Positions 1 through 7,896 of a DNA stretch of 32,870 bases are shown here, one piece after another (within the stretch, counting starts at the first letter, position 1; every line of letters begins with the position of its first letter). The position numbers were made by a program, and so were the translations under genes. The notes beneath the pieces were generated by a model. That model was given only the letters and a program-made list of their open reading frames with translations, was not told the origin of the DNA and made no database searches. Source of the stretch: an uncultured Algoriphagus sp. (lineage in GTDB: Bacteria; Bacteroidota; Bacteroidia; Cytophagales; Cyclobacteriaceae); assembly GCA_903952135.1 (NCBI GenBank), contig CAJBER010000219.1, forward strand, positions 1-32,870, read 5' to 3'.

Positions 1-40
<40 letters not shown>

Positions 41-225
41 ATGTTGTCTATTTTAATAAGTCTGTCTACAGGTAAAGTATACCCATAAACAACCTCGTTC
101 TCAGGTTAATCTTTTTTGCCTTACATCACTTCAAAGAACTTGCTTCCAAACATTTTTGGAACACGTACATTTCTAGAGTTTAACCCCCTAAAAACATCCA
201 CTTTTTCTCCTGTTCCTTCCGAACA
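41..225 (-). other. 16S rRNA leader (transcribed spacer)
   Basis: About 185 bases lie between the inferred rRNA transcription start and the mature 16S 5' end. No ORF is visible. The stretch holds a short hairpin at its start (209-227), a small TTCCAAA/TTTGGAA stem around 144-162 and a boxA-like motif at 131-140. The remaining stretch from about 262 to 433 is AT-rich, and I see nothing further in it. Confidence 0.7.
131..140 (-). promoter_or_regulatory. boxA-like rRNA antitermination motif
   Basis: The minus strand reads AGTTCTTTGA about 90 bases before the 16S 5' end. It resembles the boxA motif (TGCTCTTTA-like) bound by NusB/S10 in rRNA leaders. The position fits; the assignment rests on motif similarity only. 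Confidence 0.45.
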
Positions 226-227
226 GG
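209..227 (-). other. Hairpin at the predicted 5' end of the rRNA transcript
   Basis: CCTGTTC and GAACAGG form a perfect seven-base stem with a five-base loop. It begins about 5 bases downstream of the rRNA -7 element, so the nascent transcript would start at or inside the stem. A role in 5'-end protection or initiation control is inference. Confidence 0.4.
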
Positions 228-231
228 GTTG

Positions 232-261
232 CAAAGGTAATCAAACTCTACTTCACCACAA
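232..261 (-). promoter_or_regulatory. rRNA operon promoter (Bacteroidota type)
   Basis: The minus strand shows TTG (261-259), a 19-base spacer and TACCTTTG (239-232). This matches the Bacteroidota consensus TTG-N19-21-TAnnTTTG recognised by the primary sigma factor. Transcription should start near 224-227 and run into the 16S gene. Confidence 0.8.
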
Positions 262-433
262 CTAATTCAAGAAAATAAATTTTAAAAATCTACCCACCCT
301 GAATTCCCACAAAAACCGCTTACCCGCCTTTTGGGAGTGCAAAGATCGTAAAAAGAATCCAATTGACAAGAATAAATCAAGATTCTACCCGGGAATCGCA
401 CAAGTGCTTGAGCCTGAACAAGAAAAATTTGCA

Positions 434-468
434 GAAAAAATGCCCTGTAAATCCGAATTTACAGGGCA
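434..468 (-). terminator. Rho-independent terminator of the DUF1080 operon
   Basis: TGCCCTGTAAAT (441-452) pairs perfectly with ATTTACAGGGCA (457-468) around a four-base loop. On the minus strand it is followed by a run of T. It sits about 25 bases after the DUF1080 stop and separates that operon from the rRNA promoter. Confidence 0.88.
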
Positions 469-492
469 TTAACTTATTTAAAATTTGGTAAA

Positions 493-1089
493 CTATAATT
501 TTTTCAAAACTATATTTCTCCAATAGACTTTTATTCCTCCACCATCGTGGATTTGAAGCAAAACACCGCCTTTTCCTGCACCAATCTTCTCATCGGCATA
601 ATTGACCATTTCTACCCCATTCACATAAGATATCACTCGATCCCCCTGCACCACAATACGCATGGTGTTCCATTCGCCAAACTTTAAGGCCTTGTCCTTC
701 TCTGGATCAGGCTTTACCAGCCAGCCCCGACCATAGGATTCGTAAATCCCTCCAGTATCGTTGCCCGGAGGAGCTACCTCCACCTGCCAGCCAGATACCT
801 TGGTGCCGTCTACCGTGGAACGGATAAACACCCCAGAGTTTCCATTGGCCTCTTGCTTAAACTCCAACTCCACCTCAAAATCACCATACTCGGCTGTGGT
901 GCCCAAATAGCCATAGCCCTTGTCAGGTCCACTTTCAGAAACCAACAAGCCCTTCTCTACATACCATTTCTCTGTTCCATACACGGTCCATCCCGTCAGG
1001 TCTTTTCCGTTAAACAATTTTTCCTTTTTCTGGGCATACACCGTCTGCATCCCAACCAGTAGCAAGGCTACTAAAATCACTTTTTTCAT
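493..1089 (-). CDS. Secreted DUF1080 (3-keto-disaccharide hydrolase-type) protein
   Basis: A 198-residue protein with a clear signal peptide (MKKVILVALLLVGMQTVYAQ), followed by one DUF1080 domain (PF06439, concanavalin-like fold). The domain opens with the family motif LFNGKDLTGW and contains GNSGVFIRS and the late GGVLLQIHDGGG. Members are described as 3-keto-disaccharide hydrolases or carbohydrate-binding modules of the outer compartment, and are abundant in Bacteroidota and Planctomycetes. It overlaps the upstream DUF1080 gene by four bases (ATGA), so the two are probably translationally coupled. A strong terminator follows. The precise substrate cannot be read from the sequence. Confidence 0.9.
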   Translation of the reverse strand: MKKVILVALLLVGMQTVYAQKKEKLFNGKDLTGWTVYGTEKWYVEKGLLVSESGPDKGYGYLGTTAEYGDFEVELEFKQEANGNSGVFIRSTVDGTKVSGWQVEVAPPGNDTGGIYESYGRGWLVKPDPEKDKALKFGEWNTMRIVVQGDRVISYVNGVEMVNYADEKIGAGKGGVLLQIHDGGGIKVYWRNIVLKKL

Positions 1090-1853
1090 AAGGGTCGAAT
1101 TTTAATGTTTTTATACCAAACAGGATCCCCATGATCCTGCAATGCAATTAGCCCCTTGCGGGCAATTTTGTAATCAGGGAAATCATTCCACTTGCCTGAA
1201 TTCCGTCGCGTCTTCCAGTCTTCAGAATAAGGCACAAAAGCAACCGTCTGCTTTCCATTCAACCAGTAGCTGGCACCTGCTTCAGAAAAAACAATCTTAG
1301 ACTCGTTCCACTCTCCGGCAGGTTTCACCACTCCTTCGTAATCCGGCTCATACATCGCATAATCTCCAGCAAGTGATTGCCACTTTTCCAGAGGCTGTGC
1401 AAAGCCCAACTGATCAATCACCTGGTATTCCGGTCCTGTATAATAAGGAGCCTTGTAGGCTGGACCCTCCACTACATGGTAGAATACCCCTGAATTACCC
1501 CCTGCGGAGATTTTCCAAGAAAACTTCAATTCAAACTCCTCGAACTCCTGAGGACCATAGACCACATCTCCTCCAAAATCTTCTCCACCCGTAGCACCCA
1601 ATCCCTTCATCGCGCCATCTTCAATGATCCAGTTGGCTGGAGTCGTATCCCCATTGAAGGCTCTCCAACCCTGCATACTATTCCCATCAAATAACAAAAT
1701 CCAGCCCTCGGCCTGCTCCTCTGGAGTCAATGCATTTTCGGCCTGAGCCCCAGTCCCAAGGGAATCCAATCCCGTGGCAGATTCTTGAGACTTGGGACTG
1801 CACCCAAATCCAAGCCCTACCATAAGCGCTAGTACAACAGCAATTTTTTTCAT
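1086..1853 (-). CDS. DUF1080 lipoprotein (3-keto-disaccharide hydrolase-type)
   Basis: A 255-residue protein. The N-terminus MKKIAVVLALMVGLGFGC ends in a lipobox-like GFGC, so it is predicted to be lipidated. One DUF1080 domain follows from about residue 50, with LFDGNSMQGWRAF near its start and GGNSGVFYHV in the core. It is longer than its downstream partner because of an insert around the YTGPEYQVIDQ segment, a form typical of larger family members. It is first in a two-gene unit, with an ATGA overlap at its stop. Likely role: periplasmic or surface processing of (oxidised) sugars together with the neighbour. The family is certain; the substrate is not. Confidence 0.9.
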   Translation of the reverse strand: MKKIAVVLALMVGLGFGCSPKSQESATGLDSLGTGAQAENALTPEEQAEGWILLFDGNSMQGWRAFNGDTTPANWIIEDGAMKGLGATGGEDFGGDVVYGPQEFEEFELKFSWKISAGGNSGVFYHVVEGPAYKAPYYTGPEYQVIDQLGFAQPLEKWQSLAGDYAMYEPDYEGVVKPAGEWNESKIVFSEAGASYWLNGKQTVAFVPYSEDWKTRRNSGKWNDFPDYKIARKGLIALQDHGDPVWYKNIKIRPL

Positions 1854-1954
1854 TTTTCTGTTCGTTTAACTACTAATTCAAACTCGTATTTTTCACTTTT
1901 TAATTCTACCTGTAAACCTGATTTTTTACAGATTCAGGATTGTAGCAACAAGTT

Positions 1955-1999
1955 AAAAAAAAAGTCCCAACCCCATTTCTATAATTTATACAAATGGGG
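1955..1999 (-). terminator. Terminator after the M42 peptidase gene
   Basis: CCCCATTT (1971-1978) pairs with AAATGGGG (1992-1999) over a 13-base loop. On the minus strand a nine-T run follows a few bases later. It lies just after the stop of the peptidase gene, so it probably ends that transcript. The long loop and the spacer before the T run lower confidence. Confidence 0.6.
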
Positions 2000-2010
2000 A
2001 TGTCCCCTCC

Positions 2011-3075
2011 TTAACTGATGTATCGGAAATCAAAACTCGGATCAAAGTCTACCAAAAACGCATACATCAGTTCAATGACCTGCTCAATATCACTTTTGCT
2101 GGCAGTTTCTACCGTAGTATGCATATACTTCAAGGGAAGCGAAATCAATGCAGAAGGCACCCCTCCATTGGAATAAGCAAAGGCATCGGTATCCGTGCCA
2201 GTAGTCCGTGATGCAGCCGCTCGCTGAAAAGGAATCTCATGCTTTCGCGCAGCGGCAATGATAAGATCTAGTAATTTTTTGTGCACCGAAGCTCCATAGG
2301 TGAGCACGGGGCCTTTGCCCGCGGCCTGATCACCGCTACTGATTTTGCTGTACAAGGGCGCTGTAGTATCGTGACAAACATCTGTGATGATCGCCACATC
2401 AGGCTTGATTCGTTGCGCAATCATTTCAGCTCCTCGAAGTCCAATTTCCTCCTGAACCGCATTCACTATATATAGTCCGAAAGGTAGTTTCTTCCCAGAC
2501 TCCTTGATTTTACGAGCTACCTGCGCAATCATGTATCCTCCGATTCGATTGTCCAAGGCTCTGCCTGACCAATATTTTCCATTTAATTCGGTCAGCTCGT
2601 CCTGAAAGGTAATGACACATCCCACATGGATCCCCAACTGCTCCACCTCCGCTTTGGATTGTGCGCCCACATCGATAAAGATATTGTCCAAGGTAGGCGC
2701 ATCTTCTTTTCCTTCTTTCCGCACGTGGATGGCTGGCCAACCGAAGACTCCTGGAACAATCCCTTTATCGGTATGGATATTGACCCGCATGGAAGGAGCA
2801 ATCATGTGATCGGATCCTCCATTGCGGCGAACATAGATGTATCCATCGTCTTTGATGTAGTTGACAAACCAGCTGATCTCGTCGGCATGAGCTTCAATCA
2901 CCACGCGAAAGGGAGCATCGGGCTCGATCACTGCCACAGCGGTACCATAGGAGTCGGTAAAGTAGCTGTCGACATAGGGCTTGATGTAATCTAGCCAGAT
3001 CTGTTGCCCCGAAGCCTCATGTCCTGTGGGGGAAGCATTGTTTAAATAGGTTTTCAAAAACTGAGTCTCATTCAT
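2011..3075 (-). CDS. M42 family metallopeptidase (glutamyl aminopeptidase/endoglucanase family)
   Basis: A 354-residue protein with no signal peptide, the usual length for the M42 family of cytoplasmic, often dodecameric aminopeptidases. The dinuclear metal-site residues are visible in order: H63 and D65 in EAHADE, bridging D175 in GRALDN, E209-E210 in VQEEIG (catalytic base and ligand), D232 in TDVCHD and H319 in YMHTTVE. The role would be trimming of peptides in the cytosol. Some members were historically called endoglucanases, but the residues fit a peptidase. It lies 97 bases after the carboxylase gene on the same strand, and a palindrome sits in the gap, so co-transcription is uncertain. 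A terminator follows. Confidence 0.93.
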   Translation of the reverse strand: MNETQFLKTYLNNASPTGHEASGQQIWLDYIKPYVDSYFTDSYGTAVAVIEPDAPFRVVIEAHADEISWFVNYIKDDGYIYVRRNGGSDHMIAPSMRVNIHTDKGIVPGVFGWPAIHVRKEGKEDAPTLDNIFIDVGAQSKAEVEQLGIHVGCVITFQDELTELNGKYWSGRALDNRIGGYMIAQVARKIKESGKKLPFGLYIVNAVQEEIGLRGAEMIAQRIKPDVAIITDVCHDTTAPLYSKISSGDQAAGKGPVLTYGASVHKKLLDLIIAAARKHEIPFQRAAASRTTGTDTDAFAYSNGGVPSALISLPLKYMHTTVETASKSDIEQVIELMYAFLVDFDPSFDFRYIS

Positions 3076-3089
3076 CGCTTTAGGGGTAG

Positions 3090-3116
3090 GACACTATAAT
3101 TTAAATGGATAGTGTC
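3090..3116. promoter_or_regulatory. Eight-base inverted repeat upstream of the M42 gene
   Basis: GACACTAT (3090-3097) and ATAGTGTC (3109-3116) are perfect inverted arms around an 11-base AT-rich centre, 15 bases before the peptidase ATG. No T run follows on the minus strand, so it is a weak terminator candidate. A dimeric regulator operator or a leader hairpin is possible. Confidence 0.35.
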
Positions 3117-3172
3117 TTTAAGTTTAGGTAAGTGAAAATTTGAAAAGGTGAAAACTTACACCTGAATACTAC

Positions 3173-4756
3173 TTAGAGTGGAATATTGCCATGCTTCTTT
3201 CGAGGCAATTGAGCCACCTTATTTTCGAGCATTTTAAATGCCTTGATTAATTTAGTTCTCGTGTCAGAAGGGAGAATCACCTCGTCAATGTAGCCTCGGT
3301 GTGCAGCACGGTACGGGTTGGCAAACTTGGTCGTATACTCCTCCACCTTCTCTTGTAGTTTGGCTTCGGAATCTTCAGCTTCGGAAATCTCTTTTTTGAA
3401 GATAATTTCTGCTGCTCCCTTTGCCCCCATCACGGCGATTTCAGCCATGGGCCAAGCGTAATTCAAATCTGCTCCAATATGCTTGGAGTTCATCACATCG
3501 TAGGCTCCCCCATAGGCTTTTCGGGTAATCACGGTGATCCGTGGGACCGTCGCTTCGGAGAAGGCATAGAGCAACTTCGCTCCATTGGTAATGATCCCAT
3601 TCCATTCCTGATCGGTGCCTGGCAAAAACCCTGGGACATCCACCAATACCAATAGCGGCACATTGAAACTATCACAGAAGCGCACAAAGCGTGCTGACTT
3701 GATCGATGCATGATTGTCCAAAACCCCTGCCATGGATTGGGGCTGATTGCCCACAATGCCGATGCTCCTGCCGGCAATTCGTGCAAAACCAACTACAATA
3801 TTATCCGCATAGCTTTCATGTACTTCTAAAAACGAGCCTTCATCCACTATCCCGCCAATCACTTCCCGCATGTCGTAGGGATGGTTTGGGTTTTCTGGTA
3901 TCAAAGTATCCAAAACAGGTCTTGTCTCGTCTTTCTTGGGTTCGTAGGGATAACTAGGTGCTCGGTCCTCACAATTTTGTGGGAGGTAGCTCAGCAAGGA
4001 TTTGATTCGCTTCAGCGCCTCCACCTCATTCGCACAGGCAAAATGGGTGACTCCTGACTTAGTGCTGTGGGTGGAAGCTCCGCCCAATTCCTCAGCCGTG
4101 ACTGTTTCCTGGGTAACCGTCTTGACCACATTGGGTCCAGTCACAAACATGTAGGAGGTATTTTCTACCATCAAGATAAAGTCCGTGATCGCTGGAGAGT
4201 AAACTGCCCCACCTGCACAGGGACCCATGATGGCAGAAATCTGAGGCACCACCCCTGAAGCAAGGGTGTTGCGGTAAAAAATATCGGCATAGCCGCCGAG
4301 GGAATTGACCCCTTCTTGAATTCGGGCCCCTCCCGAATCATTCATTCCAATAATTGGCGCACCATTCTTGAGTGCCAAATCCATCACCTTACAGATCTTT
4401 TCGGCATGAGTCTCGGAAAGCGAACCACCAAAAACAGTAAAGTCCTGGGAGTAAACATACACCAATCGTCCATTCACCTCCCCATATCCAGTCACTACAC
4501 CATCCCCGAGGTAATGCTCCTTGTCCAAACCAAAGTCTTTGGATCGATGCATGACAAACTTATCCAACTCTTCAAAGGTGCCCTCGTCCAATAGCAAGGC
4601 GATTCGCTCTCGAGCGGTGAGTTTCCCTTTTTTATGCTGCGCATCAATTCGTGATGCCCCTCCCCCTTGTTCTGCTTCTGCATTTTTTTTCGCCAGAAGG
4701 GCGGTTTTCTCTAGGTGGCCTGATGGGCTGTAATTTGGGTTCTTTGGATCTGTCAT
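3173..4756 (-). CDS. pccB: Acyl-CoA carboxylase beta subunit (propionyl-CoA carboxylase type)
   Basis: A 527-residue carboxyltransferase subunit that moves carboxylate between biotin and an acyl-CoA, probably propionyl-CoA giving methylmalonyl-CoA. Family blocks are clear: the N-terminal [19 protein letters not shown], the acyl-CoA site around [11 protein letters not shown], the oxyanion region [12 protein letters not shown], and the C-terminal half with [13 protein letters not shown] and [15 protein letters not shown]. The ending [10 protein letters not shown] is typical of PccB/MmdA. No biotin carboxylase or biotin-carrier gene lies nearby, so the alpha partner is encoded elsewhere. A methylmalonyl-CoA decarboxylase alpha subunit is the main alternative. 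A TATATTTG promoter element lies 23 bases upstream of the ATG. Confidence 0.93.
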   Translation of the reverse strand: MTDPKNPNYSPSGHLEKTALLAKKNAEAEQGGGASRIDAQHKKGKLTARERIALLLDEGTFEELDKFVMHRSKDFGLDKEHYLGDGVVTGYGEVNGRLVYVYSQDFTVFGGSLSETHAEKICKVMDLALKNGAPIIGMNDSGGARIQEGVNSLGGYADIFYRNTLASGVVPQISAIMGPCAGGAVYSPAITDFILMVENTSYMFVTGPNVVKTVTQETVTAEELGGASTHSTKSGVTHFACANEVEALKRIKSLLSYLPQNCEDRAPSYPYEPKKDETRPVLDTLIPENPNHPYDMREVIGGIVDEGSFLEVHESYADNIVVGFARIAGRSIGIVGNQPQSMAGVLDNHASIKSARFVRFCDSFNVPLLVLVDVPGFLPGTDQEWNGIITNGAKLLYAFSEATVPRITVITRKAYGGAYDVMNSKHIGADLNYAWPMAEIAVMGAKGAAEIIFKKEISEAEDSEAKLQEKVEEYTTKFANPYRAAHRGYIDEVILPSDTRTKLIKAFKMLENKVAQLPRKKHGNIPL

Positions 4757-4778
4757 CTTGGGAAATTAATTCTTCTAC

Positions 4779-4786
4779 CAAATATA
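4779..4786 (-). promoter_or_regulatory. -7 promoter element for the carboxylase gene
   Basis: The minus strand reads TATATTTG, an exact TAnnTTTG match, 23 bases before the carboxylase ATG. No good TTG is visible 19-21 bases upstream, so only the -7 half is supported. Confidence 0.5.
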
Positions 4787-4939
4787 AACTCTCCAACGGA
4801 TAGAAAAAGCCTTCGCTCCCCAAATCAAGTCCCAAGCTGGATTCAAGCTACTGCTAACCTGCGTTTTATTTGATGTATAAAAACTTAAAATAGAACTTTT
4901 AAAAAACTTTCTATATTCGCCCATCCAAAAAAAAGGACA

Positions 4940-5884
4940 ATGGCAGATCCCAAGAAGGCAGCGGTAATTGATATGGGGACCAACACGTTTCATCTCTTGT
5001 TGGTGGAGCTGGATGGGAAAGAATTTAAGACCATTTACAAGGAAAAAATTGCCGTAAAATTGGGTCAAGGAGGCATCACCCAAAATCAAATTACTCCCGA
5101 AGCCGAAAAAAGAGCGGTACATACCCTTGGTCATTTTAAGAACATGATCGATGGGGAAACAATCAGCCAGGTATTTGCCTTTGCTACCTCCGCAGTTCGC
5201 AATGCAACCAATGGGCCTGACTTTGTCAAAAAAGTCAAGGAGGAACTCGGCATACAAATCCACGTCATTTCTGGGGAAGAAGAAGCCCAGCTGATTTACG
5301 AAGGCATTCATTTTTCAGGAGCGCTGGACGAGCGAACTTCTCTGATGATGGATATCGGCGGGGGCTCTGTGGAATTTATCATAGGCAATTCACAAGAGGT
5401 ATTCTGGAAAAGAAGTTTTGAAATAGGCGGACAGCGTCTTTTAGATGCATTCCATTACCATGACCCCATTTTGCCAGAAGAGGTAGAAAAGCTAGAACAG
5501 TATTGTGGAGAAAAACTTCAGCCCCTACTCGAAGCCATTGCCACCTACCAGCCCAGTGGATTTGTGGGTGCATCAGGTACCTTTGATACGCTGATTGATA
5601 TGTATTATGCGACCATGCTGCAAAGCAAACTCACGGGAGAGCATGTGTTCGAGTTACCAGTGAACCATTTTCACCAGATTTTTCAGTTGCTGGTTACCAA
5701 AAATAGAGCAGAACGATTACTCATCCCAGGCATGATTGCCATGCGAGTGGATATGATTGTGGTCGCAAGCTGCCTCATCGACTTTATCTTGCAACATGTC
5801 CAAGTGGAAAGCATTCGCTGCTCCCATTATTCCTTAAAAGAGGGTGCAGTATCTCGAATGGTCTCGGGGGAAATAAACCTGTAA
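4940..5884 (+). CDS. Ppx/GppA family exopolyphosphatase/guanosine pentaphosphatase
   Basis: A 314-residue cytoplasmic phosphatase with the actin-like ATPase fold. The first phosphate-binding loop is IDMGTNTFHLL near residue 10, the second is MDIGGGSVEF near residue 140, and the catalytic region includes ISGEEEAQLIYEG. The family removes terminal phosphate from polyphosphate or pppGpp. The length matches short single-module members lacking the C-terminal HD-like domain of E. coli Ppx, so it should be called Ppx/GppA rather than either one. It is divergent from the carboxylase gene over 183 bases. A TATATTCG sequence (4912-4919) is a possible, imperfect -7 element. The long minus-strand ORF over its 5' half is a shadow. 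Confidence 0.92.
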   Translation: MADPKKAAVIDMGTNTFHLLLVELDGKEFKTIYKEKIAVKLGQGGITQNQITPEAEKRAVHTLGHFKNMIDGETISQVFAFATSAVRNATNGPDFVKKVKEELGIQIHVISGEEEAQLIYEGIHFSGALDERTSLMMDIGGGSVEFIIGNSQEVFWKRSFEIGGQRLLDAFHYHDPILPEEVEKLEQYCGEKLQPLLEAIATYQPSGFVGASGTFDTLIDMYYATMLQSKLTGEHVFELPVNHFHQIFQLLVTKNRAERLLIPGMIAMRVDMIVVASCLIDFILQHVQVESIRCSHYSLKEGAVSRMVSGEINL

Positions 5885-5969
5885 GGAGCCCCTCATTTCC
5901 ACTTGAGTAAAACCAGCCCATCGCTTATTTTTTAAGAGAGCAAGGGAATACACCCTGCCTCTTGATTTC

Positions 5970-5977
5970 TATCTTTG
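5970..5977 (+). promoter_or_regulatory. -7 promoter element that fixes the start of the Ldh-family gene
   Basis: TATCTTTG matches TAnnTTTG exactly. It overlaps the TTG codon (5975) that the ORF track uses as a start, so transcription would begin after that codon and translation must use the ATG at 6011. No clear -33 TTG is seen. Confidence 0.55.
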
Positions 5978-6010
5978 CAACATACTTTATCGCTATTTAC
6001 TCCAGCAGCC

Positions 6011-7084
6011 ATGCAACAATTCTCCTACGATCACTTGTACCGCTTCACCTACGACATGCTCCTCAAGATTGGTTGTCCTGAAGCGGATGCTCAATTGGCG
6101 GCAAAGGTGTTGCTTTCGGCAGACCTTCGCGGTGTAGATAGCCATGGAGTAGCACGACTCAGTGGCTATGTGCGTCTATGGGAAAAAGGAAGAATTAATG
6201 CAGCACCTAAGTTGCGGGTGAGCTACGAAACCCCCTCCACTGCCGTAGTAGATGGGGATGGAGGCTTGGGTTTGGTGGTGGCACCTTTTGCCATGAAAGT
6301 GGCCATGGAGAAGGCCAAGCAAGTAGGTACTGGCTGGGTATCCGTCAAAAATTCCAACCACTATGGCATCGCAGGATATCACGCCATGATGGCCTTAGAA
6401 GAGGACATGATTGGCATTTCCTTGACCAACGCCAGTCCACTGGTAGCTCCAACCTTTTCCAAAGAGCGACTGCTCGGCACAAATCCCATTGCAGTGGCCA
6501 TTCCCGCCAAGGAGGAACCTGCCTTCGTAGCAGACATGGCTACTACTACAGCTGCAAATGGAAAATTAGAAATCCTTCAACGCAAAGGTTTGGATACCCC
6601 CAGCGGCTGGGTGCAAGACAAGTCTGGAAACCCCACCACCTCTGCCAATGGGGTAAAGGATGGGGGAGCATTACTTCCATTAGGCGGTGATCGGGAGCAT
6701 GGCTCGCACAAGGGGTATGCACTCGGGGCTGTGGTAGACATTCTCTCTGCCGTACTTTCAGGAGCCAATTATGGGCCCTGGGTCCCTCCCTTTGTGGCAT
6801 TTTTGGATCCACTTCCCAACCTTGTTGGCGAAGGGATTGGACACTTTTTTGGGGCCATGCGGGTAGATGCCTTCCGTCCCGCTGAAGAATTTAAAGGACA
6901 CATGGATCAGTGGATCCGTAGATTTCGATCTGCAGAACCTACCCCAGGTCATGAGAAAGTATTGATCCCCGGAGACCCAGAGCGGGAACTCGAAATCATT
7001 CGAAAAAAAGAAGGCATACCCTTACTCGATCCGGTAGTGCAAGATTTGACGGAACTGGGGAAAAAGTTTGGGGTCAGTTTTTAA
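6011..7084 (+). CDS. Ldh family oxidoreductase (malate/L-lactate/ureidoglycolate dehydrogenase)
   Basis: A 357-residue NAD(P)-dependent 2-hydroxyacid dehydrogenase of the COG2055 family, unrelated to Rossmann-fold MDH/LDH. Typical blocks are DLRGVDSHGVARL with the substrate histidine, VKNSNHYGIAGYHAM, the nucleotide-site segment VADMATTTAANGK, and GSHKGYALG. The length is normal for the family. The start was moved 36 bases downstream of the track's TTG because a -7 promoter element covers that codon, and MQQFSYDHLYRF aligns with the usual family start. The true substrate (malate, lactate, a sugar acid or ureidoglycolate) cannot be inferred. It precedes the peptidoglycan cluster by 136 bases and is probably a separate transcript. 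Confidence 0.9.
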   Translation: MQQFSYDHLYRFTYDMLLKIGCPEADAQLAAKVLLSADLRGVDSHGVARLSGYVRLWEKGRINAAPKLRVSYETPSTAVVDGDGGLGLVVAPFAMKVAMEKAKQVGTGWVSVKNSNHYGIAGYHAMMALEEDMIGISLTNASPLVAPTFSKERLLGTNPIAVAIPAKEEPAFVADMATTTAANGKLEILQRKGLDTPSGWVQDKSGNPTTSANGVKDGGALLPLGGDREHGSHKGYALGAVVDILSAVLSGANYGPWVPPFVAFLDPLPNLVGEGIGHFFGAMRVDAFRPAEEFKGHMDQWIRRFRSAEPTPGHEKVLIPGDPERELEIIRKKEGIPLLDPVVQDLTELGKKFGVSF

Positions 7085-7220
7085 CATTCTAAGAAAAAGA
7101 GGCAAGGGCTCCAAGGAAAAGAGCTTTGAGGTATCAGTTTTTCGGTTTCTATCTAATCCGAGGTGCATTCCTCCCTTTTTCTGCCTAACTTAGACCTTAG
7201 GTCCATTTTATCCCTTACCC

Positions 7221-7889
7221 ATGAACCGATTCACGCTTTTCCTTGGCTGGTTTTTGACCTGCATTAGCTTCACTGCGTGCAGCCAAAAGGCTACTTTACG
7301 CATTTTTGACAAGCCCATCACCTGGAATACCGAACGGGAGCAGCTCTCGCTTAACTACCTCAAGGAGCGCCATGGCTTGGAGCAAACAACCGCTACCATC
7401 AAACCCCAAATGGTGGTGGTACACTGGACGGCCATCTCCAACATCGAAGTGACCTTTGACGTCTTCAACCCAACCACCTTGGGTGGTAGAGCCGACCTCA
7501 CCGGAGCCAGCAACTTGAATGTTTCCAGTCAATTTTTGATCGACCGCGACGGTACCATTTTTCGCCTATTGCCAGAAACCACCTTTGCCAGGCACGTGAT
7601 CGGCCTCAATTACCTCGCTATCGGCATCGAAAATATTGGTAGCGACGACATGCCCCTGACCAAGGCCCAACTGGATGCCAACGAGAAACTGATTCGATAC
7701 CTCAAACGGAAATACGCCATCGAATACGTCATTGGCCACCACGAGTACCAACGCTTCCAAAAAACAGAACTTTGGAAAGAGACGGATCCCAACTACCGTA
7801 CCGTAAAATCAGATCCTGGAGATGCCTTCATGAATCGATTGCGGAAAAATCTGACTGACCTGAACTTAAAACCGCTTCCTCCGCTTTGA
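7221..7889 (+). CDS. N-acetylmuramoyl-L-alanine amidase (Amidase_2 type), exported
   Basis: A 222-residue amidase that cuts the bond between MurNAc and L-alanine in peptidoglycan. The N-terminus is a signal sequence ending at SFTAC, an imperfect lipobox, so it is either a lipoprotein at C20 or secreted. The Amidase_2/PGRP zinc ligands are apparent: H68 in VVVHWTA, H173 or H174 in IGHHEY, and D198 in SDPGDAF. The core also has LNYLAIGIENIG. It is first in a tight run: the DigH-like gene begins seven bases after its stop. An amidase of this kind yields stem-free glycan, the preferred substrate of the DigH family, so the gene order makes biochemical sense. An AmiD-like outer-membrane enzyme is the closest functional analogy. 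Confidence 0.9.
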   Translation: MNRFTLFLGWFLTCISFTACSQKATLRIFDKPITWNTEREQLSLNYLKERHGLEQTTATIKPQMVVVHWTAISNIEVTFDVFNPTTLGGRADLTGASNLNVSSQFLIDRDGTIFRLLPETTFARHVIGLNYLAIGIENIGSDDMPLTKAQLDANEKLIRYLKRKYAIEYVIGHHEYQRFQKTELWKETDPNYRTVKSDPGDAFMNRLRKNLTDLNLKPLPPL

Positions 7890-7896
7890 TTGCATT

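Noticed and set aside
4775-5311. 178-residue ORF on the minus strand
   Set aside because: It covers the 5' half of the Ppx/GppA gene and the divergent promoter region. The plus frame has clear family motifs; this one has none.
7186-7193. TAACTTAG as a -7 element before the amidase gene (and again at 31995 before the DUF349 gene)
   Set aside because: One mismatch to TAnnTTTG and no TTG at 19-21 bases in either place; too weak to call as promoters.
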